This document shows, one piece after another, positions 42,968-53,929 of a stretch of DNA of 64,000 nucleotides (within the stretch, counting starts at the first letter, position 1; each line of letters begins with the position of its first letter). Both the position numbers and the translations under genes were made by a program. The stretch covers positions 33,874,166-33,938,165 of the forward strand of contig OZ022508.1 in assembly GCA_963989385.1 (NCBI GenBank), read 5' to 3'. Source of the stretch: Ctena decussata. Lineage: Eukaryota; Mollusca; Bivalvia; Lucinida; Lucinidae. The notes under the pieces are model-generated. The model did not search any database. It was not told the origin of the DNA and saw nothing but the letters and a program-made list of their open reading frames with translations.

Positions 42968-43485
42968 TAAATAAAATAAAAATAAAATAAATAAATATAC
43001 CTTTAATTTTTCAATAATGTAAGTACCTCATATCTGATTAGTGTTAATGGTCCATCAACAACGATGAATAAACAAAGGAAGGATAAAGAAAAAAGATTGT
43101 GGACTATAATACATTTAGGAACTGACTGCTGCATTTGGCAAATCGTTTCACAGAAATATTCAAAGCCGATAAATACAGCATAACAAATACACTACCTTCG
43201 TAATGTAATACATGTAAATATATGTGAATGATTTTCTTATGGAATATTTGTCATATTTGTAAGATTAGAGCAGAATTAATAGACAATTACAGTACTTCGG
43301 CTGTTCAATTTAAATTCTGAGCGTGTGGTTTTTATGACACTTTCGCTGGAAGGAAGGCAGTTTGGCCTCTCAGAAGGATGCATTTGACATCTTTGTGAAA
43401 TGAATGAAAATGTTTACATTCACAAATGCATATCATTCTAAACAAGACACCTTTAAGCCATACAGTATGCATATTACAGTGAATA
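42651..43485. other. Non-coding with (CA)n microsatellite
   Basis: No gene. (CA)n at about 42928-42965, followed by an A-rich (AAATA)n-like tract. Confidence 0.7.
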
Positions 43486-43785
43486 AATAGAGAACCTGAA
43501 CTCATGGTCGTTCCATATGAAATTTATGTAATGAGCCTTCCGTGAGTTTCATAAAATTCATATGAAATGACCACGAGGATAAGGTTCTGTTTATCATATG
43601 ACCCTTAAAATGGGGTTTTGTCACCTTCAAAACGAACATTTTTTCACTAACAAAACGCATTGCTGACAGGGACGTTGTCAATGACGTTACATATACGCGC
43701 CCAAAATGTTATTACACATGTGGTCATACGACTTTTATGACGCGACGTTATCCACTGAATAACAACGACATCATAAGATAAAACC
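43486..43785. mobile_element. Palindromic-module element (copy D)
   Basis: Flanks AGAGAACCTGAACTC and AAGGTTCTGTTTATC enclose arms GGTCGTTCCATATGAAATTT and CATAAAATTCATATGAAATG. The body follows (AACAAAACGCATTGCTGAC, AATGACGTTACATATACG, GCGACGTTATCCACTGAATA). Same orientation as copy C. Confidence 0.7.
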
Positions 43786-43935
43786 GGCAGTATGTAATTA
43801 GTACCATCCATTTATAACCATGAAGTCTAAAAAATAGTGTATTCTCGTTGAACACCTCGCATACTTAGCCAACTGACTGTTTTTGATGTAATGATTTTAG
43901 TTTGAAGTTGATGTTTTTTGTTAGGAAAACAAAAT
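43786..43935. other. Short non-coding spacer
   Basis: No gene. Confidence 0.4.
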
Positions 43936-45081
43936 AAAGCAATATCTCACCGAGAAAAACCAACATGATCAAGCAATATCTCACCGATAAAAACTAAGAT
44001 ACTCAAGCAATATCTAACCGATAAAAAACAACACTCTCCAGGAATTTCTCTCAGATAAAAACCAGCATACTTAAGCAATATCTCACCGATAAAAACCAAC
44101 ATACTTAAGCAATATCTCACCGATAAAACCAACACACTCAAGCAATATCACGCCGATAAAACGAACATACTTTAGCAATATCACACCGATAAAAACCAAC
44201 ATATTCAAGCAATATCTCACCGATAAAAACCAACATACATAAGCAATATCTCACCGATAAAAACCAACATATTCAAGCAATATCTCATCGATAAAAACCA
44301 ACATACTCATGAAATATTTCACCGATAAAAACCAACACACTTGAGCAATATCTCACAGATAAAAAACAACATATTCAAACAATATCTCACCGATAAAAAA
44401 CGACATACGTAAGCAATATCCAACTTTTAGAAAATAACACACTCACCGATAAAAACTAAGATACTCAAGCAATATCTAACCGATAAAAAACAACACTCTC
44501 CAGGAATTTCTCTCTAATAAAAAAACCAGAATACTTAAGCAATATCTCACCGATAAAAACCAATATACTAGCAATATCTCACCGATAAAAACATCACACT
44601 CAAGCAATATCACACCGATAAACACTAACATACTTTAGCAATATCACACCGATAAAAACCAACATATCCAAACAATATCTCGCCAGTAAAAACCCACATA
44701 CTTAAGCATTATTTCACCGATAAAAACCAACACAATCAAGCAATATCTCACCGATAATGACCAACATATTCAAGCAATATCTTACCGATAAAAAACAACA
44801 CACTTAAGCAATACCTCACCCATAAAAACAAACATATTCAAGCAATATCTATCCGCTAAAAACCAACACACTCAAACAATATCTCAGCGATAAAAACCAA
44901 CACACTTAAGCAATATCTCACCGATAAAAACAAACATATTAGAGCAATATATATCACCAATAAAAACCATCATACTTTAGCAGTATCTCACCGATGTAAA
45001 CCAACACACTCAAGCAATATCTCACCGATAATAACCAACACACTTAAGCAATATCTCACCGATAAAAACCAACATACTTAG
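43936..45081. repeat. Minisatellite of ~34-bp units
   Basis: About 33 head-to-tail units resembling AAGCAATATCTCACCGATAA plus AAACCAACATACTC. Units vary by point changes and small indels. An unusual block (TAAGATACTCAAGCAATATC ... CACTCTCCAGGAATTTCTCT) occurs near 43996 and again near 44457, showing a higher-order duplication of about 465 bp. No spacers, so not a CRISPR array. Confidence 0.93.
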
Positions 45082-45703
45082 CATGTTGTTTTTTATCGGT
45101 TAGATACGACTTTACATTGCTTTCCTAGCTAAGCACGCACACTATCAACTTAAATCGTTACATATTAAACCAATACATAAATAAAGAAAGAAAGAAATAA
45201 TAAAATGAAAAAGAAAAGAAAGAAACAGAAACACTAAGCAAGTGTACATATATCCTAAACGGTTTTCTTGTCTCTGATCCTAAACGAGTCTCTTGTCTCC
45301 GTCTTTGTTTGTACATCGGAAAGCTGCTATTGCACATGTGAAAATGTACGAAACGTATCTTCATATATCTACATATAGAATGTTGAAACGTGAAAATCCT
45401 GGGCAAAAATAAAACAGTCAAAGGAAATCAATATCATGATCTAAAACGGAACCATTTTTAACAGGTTGAATAGAAAGTGAATTAGAATTGACATGAACAC
45501 ACGAAGGCAATTTCCTGTTTAAAATTGTGTCTGTCTTTTCTAAAAGATACTCATATTTTTCTGTTAGAACAGTAGTCGCTGTTTTCTCCTCTTTAGCATT
45601 TAATATTAAATGTTTACATGGGCTATTGTATACATCTCAAGTATCAGAACTATTTCAACTTCACTGCAGCGTTGTTAAATGCCGTATGGCAGCCGTAAAG
45701 CGA
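45082..45703. other. Non-coding; inverted minisatellite scrap at left edge
   Basis: 45084-45106 (GTTGTTTTTTATCGGTTAGA) is an inverted piece of the minisatellite unit just outside the array. The rest is unremarkable, no gene. Confidence 0.6.
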
Positions 45704-45811
45704 CCCAGTAGGCACATAAGGTCAAAATGGCGTCGTAATGACGTCGATGTGATGTCATTACGTCGCATCGGTGTCATTACGACGCCATTTTGACGTTATG
45801 TGCCTGCTGGG
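45704..45811. repeat. 108-bp palindrome, CCCAGCGGGCACATGACG family
   Basis: Ends CCCAGTAGGCACATAAGGTC and GACGTTATGTGCCTGCTGGG; interior is a chain of GACGTC / TGACGTCAT / ACGTCGCATCG words. It has the same length as 53550-53657. Confidence 0.82.
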
Positions 45812-46778
45812 GACTCCCCGTACTTCATCAAAGTGCGGATTGTGTAATTTCTGGTCCTTTGAGATCAATGAATTCATTTTGAGTCATTTATGGGAACAGA
45901 GCTCAGCATAGTCTGGTGCTGGTGGGCGTGGCCAGGGTTGCATGTTTCATTACTGGTCATGAACAAACTCAATTAAACGGGTCCGTCATTTCCATTTCTT
46001 TGGTTTTATTCCTTGTTTCAAAAGGATATGTAGTTTCAAAACTTATCTAATTTAATCAGTTTTAGAGGAATTTTGACTTATGAAGCCAGACCACTGTTTT
46101 TTATGTACGTACACTGTGGTCCTATTTAGTACTTGCCGTCGATTCTACACCACGCTTATAATTGCTATATAAGTTCGTAGCAAAGCATACCATAGCAAAG
46201 CGATTAACGGTAAAAGAAGTACTGACCACTTTGGACTGGCCTGGTGCATGCCAAATGAAATCATTTAAAATGTCTTTTGTTTTACATGTAACTCCATTCT
46301 AAGAATGTCTCGGTTATTCTTATATCAGATTTGAAGTACTTCTTCTTTGAAGTTTTATAATAAAATGCTAATTGAACAAGCTTCGTGTTGAAAGCTTATT
46401 AATTTTTCAGGCTATGACAATAACTTATTGCCAATTAAATAGTCAGTGAACAAAGGGAACTATTGCGATGTACCCATGGCTTAGCTGTATTAATGCCAGA
46501 ATGCAACTGCGTTACAAAACGCCGCTTTGACTCAGTCTGGTATTGTATTATTATCGTTTTAGATTTATTTTCTAGTTCCCGTATGCTCGTTTATGATAAA
46601 GAGGTCTACAACGTAAACGTATATTTAAGACTGTGTATAAATGTCCTTTTCCTAACTCAAGAAAGTCGTTCATCAGACTGTTCGGTTTAATGTTTATGGC
46701 ATTTGCATGTGCAAAATACATCTTTCATGCTGACAGCAAATCAAGGGCTGTATCTCAAACTGGTATCAGAAGCTCATT
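45812..46778. other. Non-coding; dispersed-repeat fragment
   Basis: No gene. About 45900-46060 (GGGCGTGGCC, CATGAACAAACTCAATTAAA, T-rich) is the partner of 5336-5410. Confidence 0.5.
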
Positions 46779-47018
46779 TGAGCCGCGACACGAGAAAACC
46801 AACAACATGGTATGTGCGCCCAGCGAAGACTCAGATCAGCCTGGGTATCCACCCAGTCTGACCAGAGTCTCCGCTTTGCGCTTAAAGGGTAGCCAAGGCT
46901 CTAAGCTAGCTCCATGTGGACAGCGAAGACTCTGATCAGACTGGGTGGACGCCCAGGCTGATCAGAGTTTTCGCTGGGTGCACATGCTTCTTTGTTAGGT
47001 TTGTCGTGTCGCGGCTCA
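46779..47018. mobile_element. Foldback element, GAGCCGCGACACG family (copy 11)
   Basis: Intact termini, ATTT on both sides. 'GTATGTGCG / GCACATGC' subfamily, related to copies 1 and 3. Confidence 0.9.
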
Positions 47019-47472
47019 TTTATAATCCAAACCCACAGTAGCCATTTTTTCCTTATGATAAAAGCCTTACGTTTACATAATCGCTTTGGAAACGTAAGCA
47101 TTAATGCACAATAATCATTAATAAGATATTAAGTTGACTTGCATAGGTTCATAACTTGTGTCACGAAGAGAAATATACAATGAAACACTTGTCACTTTCG
47201 AAGCAGTGCTGTCTACTTCTCATTTTGATCGAGCTTTCTGTCGTAAGCAGGTGCGACACTGTGGACCAGGTTTCCTTTAGTTTGGTTTAAACTTTATTTG
47301 TTTTGTTTACATGTAACAACACAACTCTACGAGGGTCATCCAATAAGTCCTGCAAACGGCATAGTTTAAGACATATGATAATTAATAGCGAATAAAGCAT
47401 TTCATATTTCTCAAATGCATCGTCTCTTCTTTTCAATCATTTATTTCTCGGAACTTCATGCGGTTGCAAACC

Positions 47473-48539
47473 TTGTTGCAAGGCAACGGAAGAATACGAA
47501 CCTTAAGGTTGCGGCGGCGGCTTCTGGTGGTCCATCTAACGTACAGAACCTTAGTTTAAATCGCTCGCAGATATTCGAATTTTGCTGGGAGACACGAAAA
47601 CAAGAAAAATCTTAAAAAAAGATAATCGGCGCAGATTAAATGGAAGTGTGTTTTGTAATATGTCTCTAGGTATAGAGTTGACAATAACTTTTATGAATAT
47701 GACTTAAGTGAGTCATGTCGGTAGGCACCCACAACCGTAATTTTGATACTGGGTAGCGACAAAGACCTATCCAACATGATACACTGTTTGTTTGTGTGTG
47801 TATTAAACCGAAAGTAGAAATCGAAAGTAGATCTACTTCGAAAACAAAAAGTTTTGAATATCTGCATCTGTTTTCGATTAAAAAATTTCTAACAAGAGAA
47901 ACATTTTGAATCAATATCTGACAGAGTGCTAGTATTCACGCAGTGCAGTACGACGGAAAAAAACGAAGATTCAATATTCATTGACCTTTGATATTATTGG
48001 CTAAATTTTGAAATACGCGTTATTTGACCAATAAAATCTCGTGAATGTGGAACAATATGGAAGTTATACGAGGCGGTGCCTCGAAAAATATTATTGAAGT
48101 AGAAATACAATACCAAAGTTGTCATCGGTCTTATATAATTCTTCTTTTGAGTAAAAATGCCATGTTTCGTGGGACACTACAGTTTCATATAAAATGGGGG
48201 TTTCGAGAAAATATGTGCAACAGATGACGTGTTTCCTAGAATGACATTTAGTTGTGATTCAAAGGTACTCCAGAGCTGCTGTTGTTGTAGAAATTAAATG
48301 AAATACAGAGTGCAAACCTCGTTTGATATCATTTTCAGCCTTTTAATACCAGAGGCACACGGCCAAATGCAGAAAAAAATAGTAAAAAATCTGTAATATT
48401 CGATTGTTGCCTACCAACCTGTTTTGTTTGATAATATGGAATGATAACTTTCTCTTATTCTAGTTTTTAGATATAGGACAAGGGTTTAGCAACATGAATT
48501 GTCAGCATTTGAAAGAATTATAAAAATAAAAAATTAAAA
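47473..48539. other. Non-coding stretch, no gene seen
   Basis: No gene. Short frames around 47415-47615 and 47666-47914 have no recognisable domain. Confidence 0.45.
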
Positions 48540-49195
48540 AGTATGCAAAGACCAGGAACTGAAACAATCAAAATCCAAATCCAGCCCTCAAACCACCATT
48601 GGAAACAACTAAGATTACAAATAATCAAGATACAGAGAACATATGGCCAACCGAGTGAGCAGCTTGTTCCCAAAAGGTGGCCACTCAGCAACCCAAACCG
48701 AACCAAAAATAATAAGAACATACATAAGGTAAAACATCACAGAAACTCTGACACCAAAAACAGGCAACAGAGAAACACAACAGAACTACCGCCTTGGAAC
48801 GGTCAGTAATGAATTACTGGGGGGCTTAAATCGATTTTACGGGCCCAACCTCACCCTCAGTTTCTGAAGTGGTACAAAATATTTAGTTGGTTGTTCGGTT
48901 CGCATGATAACCCTCTAACTCGTCAATGAATCATCACGGTAAACACATAAATCAAATTTCAACACCATGAAGAAGCAAAGACGAGGACTCAACAGATACA
49001 ACGGGCCGTCTGACAGGTGGAGATCCCTGGCCTGCCAAACAACCCCACTGGAAATCTGAAGCAAAAGAAGGTCACCAGTTGAGCCCCGGTGGACCAAGCA
49101 ACAGACAAAAAGGCTCCGGTCCCAACCAACTAAAATATATAGCTTTAGGTCGGGGCCATCATAGAGTCTGACGCCCGATCCACCAGTGTGCAATT
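48540..49195 (-). repeat. Strand-asymmetric (T-depleted) repeat
   Basis: The most complete copy in this orientation: CCATTGGAAACAAC, GAGTGAGCAGCTTGTTCCC, CTACCGCCTTGGAACGG, CATCACGGTAAACAC, GGTGGAGATCCCTGGCCTGC. It pairs with 42110-42650 (inverted) and 19130-19870. Plus strand rich in A and C, poor in T. Confidence 0.7.
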
Positions 49196-49472
49196 TAAGA
49201 GTGCAGCAAAGACATTGATATGTACTAGTTTTCTTCCCCTTACCTTTTGTAAAAGATGTTGTTTTTGTACAGTTTTACCGCCGGTATCGCCTACGCCATT
49301 GCATTCAAAACCCTCCTATTTCTCAGAAAAAGTATACCACATGTTTTATATTTAGAACATACATGTGTGTTATGCATTGTCTGGTTATGGTATAATTTGA
49401 TAACCCTAGCTCTACTAAAAATGAAGTTATGATTGCGATCGCAAGACTTTTTGGATGACCGTCGTTGTTACA

Positions 49473-50308
49473 TCCATTAGGTCAACCTTAGATCATCATT
49501 TGGACAATCTTGGTTGTACTCAAGTACCCACTGCTACAAAGTTGTATGCCATACAAAGCGGGATTCAGAGGAAATCAACTGATTTATTCGAGTTTGCAAT
49601 AACAAAAAGTACATACGACACGTGGTTTGAAAAATATTATAGTACATAACCGGAAGGCGCATGACACCAAAACAACGTCAATCCGATATCGATCCAACAT
49701 CGTGACGTTGAATCAACGACAACCAACGCTACTTCGACTTCCCGCATACCCTTGGTTGTATTAAATATGTTTTACTTTTATGTTAAAATAACAGATCGAA
49801 TAACAAAAATATAAACCTCAGCTGCCGAGCTCCTAGGGGTGTAGAGAAGGAGAAAGAAAAAAAAACGTTTATTGGTCAGGAACGTTGTTATTTTTTCCAT
49901 ACCACAGTCCACAATTTGAGATTTCGGTTGTTCAGTCAGCGTTTAACTCATATGTAGCATAGTATTCGGCAGAAATCTGGTCCGAATGTTATGGTAGAAC
50001 ATGGCAGTTAAAACTAGGATGGACTTGTTAACTTGACATAAAGATGTCAAGAATTTTTAAAAGTAAATGGATACAGCACCATATTTGATTTGCCGTTAAA
50101 TCAAAATAATACTTCTGTAAAATTATTAGCGCTTACCCTGTTTAACCATCCCTCTCTCAAATGGATTCCACTCTTAAAGAAAAGAAAATGCTCTTATTGG
50201 AGCAAATTGTTACTTTTAGAGTGGACCCGTTTTGAGAAGGAGCAAAAATAAATAATAGTTGCTTCCCCTGAAAGTGTATTCATTCAGCTAAAGAAAAATA
50301 CTTATCAG
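49473..50308. other. Non-coding; degenerate palindrome and diffuse repeat
   Basis: No gene. About 49663-49760 is a decayed ACGTTGAATCAACG palindrome. About 50150-50290 is the GGGAAGCAA repeat. Confidence 0.5.
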
Positions 50309-50405
50309 GCACATAAAGTTGGATCAACATTAAATCAACCTTGATTCAACGTCATGACGTTGAATTAAGGTTGATTCAATATTGTTTCAACCTTGTATGT
50401 CCAGT
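50309..50405. repeat. Short ACGTTGATTC palindrome
   Basis: Centre ATTCAACGTCATGACGTTGAAT with flanking AATCAACCTTG / AAGGTTGATTC. Ends CAGGCACATAAAG and TGTATGTCCAGTG approximate. Confidence 0.65.
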
Positions 50406-51893
50406 GAGTAACCTCTGCTAGAATCAAGAAGCTGCACTCCATTGGCACAAAAATAGCAATTTTAGCAGCCATTCCGACGTGTTAGATCCATTAACTAGAA
50501 AAACATTATTCGCTTGTTGCAATTACTTTGACCCTCATGGGACTTGCTACCATTATGCAAATAAATTTAATGCATAATACTTCAGCTGCAATATTGCTTG
50601 TTTTCAAGTGCACTTGATCTATTTACATGCAGTCTTCAGCTTTTTGATTGCTGTTTTTTTATATTTGGAAAAAATAGGAGCAGCGCAGACTCTGGCAAAC
50701 TGTAACTGAGAGAACAGACTCTAGAAGCTTACAATGACAGAGACGAACTTATTTCTTGGTGTACTAACATTGTTGAATTTTATTAGGTTTTAAACGACAA
50801 TGCTTACTACGGCTGATAAGAGACTTTCTAACCAACGAGTGGCTGCCTAGGAAGTTAACTTTCACTTCATTTATCTATACCGGTCGTGAATAATGCTTAA
50901 ACTCCTCAAATTATGTTACACCAGAACAAAAATAAATATTAATGTTGCAACTTTTACTTCTACAAAGAGAACTGGTTTTGATGGTAGTAAGGGACAATTC
51001 TTTTTGGTTTTATTACATGTCTTATTTGCCTAAGAACACTTTACGTTTTGTAGATATAATGTTTTGTCAACCACTGATCAGAATTAGTTAAACATAAAAA
51101 GATTCGGGGAAATCGCTTGGATACAGTTTGAAAGTTGGTACAGTTCTGTTACAATGCAAACGCGTGTAGCATTAGTGACAGTACTGCAGCATACTCACAA
51201 CCTAAATTTTATAGTGCCGAGAGTTTTTTTTCGATCACTTACGTTTTAGTGTACGTATTGAAATCGCTAAGACATTGTGGTACATGTATATCTTCGAGAC
51301 AATTTGACCGAATCGTTGTTGAACATACTCTCGATGACTGAAATTGGGATTGTGGGCTAAGATATTACTTGAAACGTCTGAGACAAGCGCTAACATATCG
51401 TTAATTATGGCGTAACGTCAGCGTTATATAAACCGTCTGTTGTTAACGTCTTCAAGATTTTGGTACATTCGACAGTGTTTGTGTTTGATATAATTTCTTT
51501 GTATTTAATAAATTTTAGAAATAAATTTAATGTGTTAAGCATCGTGTTTTTTTTCTGAATGCCTCCGTTTTTTTAGAACGCCTCGTATACAAAAATGACT
51601 TAATGATCAAAATGCATGAGGTATGAATAAGGAAACTGCAGTCTTCATGAAATGCTGTAGAAGCTATATATATATATATATATATGAAAACATTGTTTAC
51701 GTTTCAACAAAAAAATAACGTCTTTTATATATATTTAGCTACCAGCCACTCTGATTGATTACTGCATGTTTTCTTTCCTCAGTTACTCTGTTGAGTAATG
51801 AATGTCCAATGTCATTGATAGATTGAAAGTACCAAGGGACCGAGTTTAGTTTGAGTAAATTATTCCACATTCTTTAGCATATAGTGCATATAT
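50406..51893. other. Non-coding; possible LTR-like promoter and (TA)n
   Basis: No gene. GTTATATAAACCGTC at about 51423 is TATA-like and is followed about 80 bp later by TTTAATAAATTTTAG, an arrangement seen in LTRs, but no partner LTR or primer-binding site was found. (TA)n lies at about 51667-51686. Confidence 0.4.
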
Positions 51894-52089
51894 TCAGGAA
51901 ACTTCGGACAGCGGGTAAATTCGGACATACCATTGCAAACAGTGAACATCCAGATGAGACGGCTCATTATGAGCCGTCCCATCAGGATTTTCAATGTTTA
52001 CCAGTTATTTTTGTTTTAATTCCAAACAACTGACATATAAAGGAAACAATATCACTGTCCGAATTGACTTGCTGTCCGCATTTACCTGA
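51894..52089. mobile_element. MITE with GGACAGC ends and shared central hairpin
   Basis: Inverted ends TCAGGAAACTTCGGACAGCG (continuing TAAATTCGGACA) and TGTCCGAATTGACTTGCTGT (continuing to TTTACCTGA). The centre (about 51935-52000) has the hairpin CATCCAGATGAGACGGCTCAT / ATGAGCCGTCCCATC, clearly related to the TTTAACCCTWAA MITE hairpin although the ends differ. Confidence 0.75.
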
Positions 52090-52516
52090 CTTGACCCTAG
52101 TTACGCTGTGACTAGCATGATGACATGCCTGGTTCTAACAGAGGATATCTCGATAACACACCTGTAAGTTTCGAACATATTGACCATGTTTTTTAAATGC
52201 AAATCCAAGATCGTGGTCAAAACACGATTTGTTGTTTTAATATGAGGTATAATTATTCTGGTACAATTTATCAAGTATGAGGTTAGTAAAATAATTAGGG
52301 CTTGAGTATTTTAATGACGTAGGATAGTGCTGCCAAAAGTTTAAATAAATAGAAAATATGACTATGAAGCTAGGAACACACGAAAGAAAAGAACGAAGTG
52401 TTTCGAATAATTTTATAGCTTCTAAGATTCCAGCGATGCTATGGTCTTCATATTAATTCGGAGAAAAATGTATTTTCACTGGCGATTTCAATTAGATCCA
52501 TTTACATGAAAACATT
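52090..52516. other. Non-coding stretch, no gene seen
   Basis: No gene. Confidence 0.45.
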
Positions 52517-52752
52517 TGAGCCGCGACACGAGAATACAACAAAGTGATTGTGCGCCCAGCGCAGACTCAGATAAGCCAGGGCATCCAACGAGTCTGATCA
52601 GACTCTTTGCTAAGCGCTTAAAGGATAGCTAAGGCTCTCAGCTACCTCCATGCGGACAGCGAAGACTCTGATCAGACTTGGCGGATGCCTAGGCTGATCT
52701 GAGTCTGCGCTGGGCGCACAACCACATTGATTGTTTGTCGTGTCGCGGCTCA
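52517..52752. mobile_element. Foldback element, GAGCCGCGACACG family (copy 12)
   Basis: Both termini intact with ATTT on either side; 'GATTGTGCG / CGCACAACC' subfamily with minor changes. Confidence 0.9.
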
Positions 52753-53549
52753 TTTGATTGAATAAGTTTCTTGCAATTGCCCGTGCCGTTCTTTGAGAAT
52801 TTAACATTTGCACACATAAATACAGCATTTTACCCATTAACGCCTAACATTCCATAAAAAGGGGAACCGGGACAAATGACAAAAAAGTGTAACCCACAGC
52901 TGACAATGCAAGGTCTCATCAAGGACAAGAACTATAATGTTTACATTAAATACAGGAAATACAAACATGTCTGAAGAAAGAAATCAGGCACCCCTGATAT
53001 TGGAATGGGTCTGTCGGGACTATACTGTGGAAGAGACTACTAGGAAATAATGGGTCAAGAGTGATATTGTCGGGTCCTGCTTTTTGTAGGTACTTATATA
53101 TATGGCTTTCAATATTTGTTAAACATTCCGCAATAGCAAGTTTAGCTTATTTAAAAAAAGAAAACATTATGTCGGCTTCGTGCAAACGGGATTTATTCTA
53201 GAGTGGCATTCTATACGTTGATGCGACTATATCTCTAAGAATAAATTAATGGGCTTTTGGTGTGTATTGCTTCTTATTTTTGACAAAACTGTTTCCTAAG
53301 TTTTGCTTGCGGTGATAATTGAAAAAAGTAATAGTGACCGAACCTTTAGTTTGAAAACATCTTTATTTCTCAAAAAATATTTTTATTGATTAGAGAGGTA
53401 AAGTTTTCTTGTTGCGACCAAAAGCAGGTCACTGCATTTTGTTTTCTTTGATGATGACTATTGCTACGGTTCACAAATACTAGTACTATTTCAATGCTTT
53501 GCTGAAAGCCGGGTCTAGAGGGGCACACGCAGCCTTGGTTACGACATAT
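52753..53549. other. Non-coding stretch
   Basis: No gene. TTTACCCATTAACGCC at about 52829 is an isolated end of the TTAACCCATTAATGC MITE family. Confidence 0.5.
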
Positions 53550-53657
53550 CCCAGCGGGCACATGACGCCAAAAGGACGTCGTACTGATGTCGATGCGACG
53601 TCATCACGTCGCATCGACGTCATTGCGACGTCATTTCAACGTCATGTGCCCGCTGGG
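53550..53657. repeat. 108-bp palindrome, CCCAGCGGGCACATGACG family
   Basis: Perfect 18-bp inverted ends CCCAGCGGGCACATGACG / CGTCATGTGCCCGCTGGG. The interior alternates GACGTC and CGATGCGACGTCAT words, making the full length nearly self-complementary and CpG-rich. Confidence 0.88.
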
Positions 53658-53687
53658 AGCTGTCATACAATGTATAAAGCATGTCTA

Positions 53688-53929
53688 TTAACCCATTAAT
53701 GCACAGTGGACTCTTCTATCAGTATATATTGGATGATTTCATTTGTCAATTTAGGGGTGTCAGATGTAGTTTATATTTAGAATTTTTGTTTTATTTTGAG
53801 GATCAATACACATTTGTTTAATGCAGATAGAGTAGACCCTGATCAGACTCCGCATTTTGTGGCGTCTGATATGGGTCTGCACTGTTTGCCTATGTCTCAG
53901 TTTTGGGAGGCTGGGCATTAATGGGTAAA
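53688..53929. mobile_element. MITE, TTAACCCATTAATGC family
   Basis: 242 bp. Left TTAACCCATTAATGC, right GCATTAATGGGTAAA. Internal stem GTAGACCCTGATCAGACTCC / GGCGTCTGATATGGGTCTGC. No ORF. Starts only 30 bp after the preceding palindrome. Confidence 0.78.

Larger units (their letters stand above)
47328..49472. mobile_element. Possible mariner-type element bounded by 27-bp inverted ends
   Basis: Left CTACGAGGGTCATCCAATAA and right (read inward) CAACGACGGTCATCCAAAAA are similar over about 27 bp, and GGTCATCCAAAAAGT is typical of mariner-type ends. No transposase remains inside, and another repeat (48540-49195) occupies part of the interior. The pairing may be accidental. Confidence 0.35.

Noticed and set aside
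43947..44141. A 64-codon minus-strand frame with a repetitive hydrophobic pattern
   Set aside because: It is a translation of the 34-bp minisatellite and drifts out of frame with unit length; no gene.
43936..45081. Regular repeats that superficially suggest a CRISPR array
   Set aside because: Units are directly adjacent with no unique spacers, and everything else in the window is animal-like.
46633..46935. A 100-codon frame containing RHEKTNN
   Set aside because: Translation of the foldback element terminus; the same string recurs in other copies.
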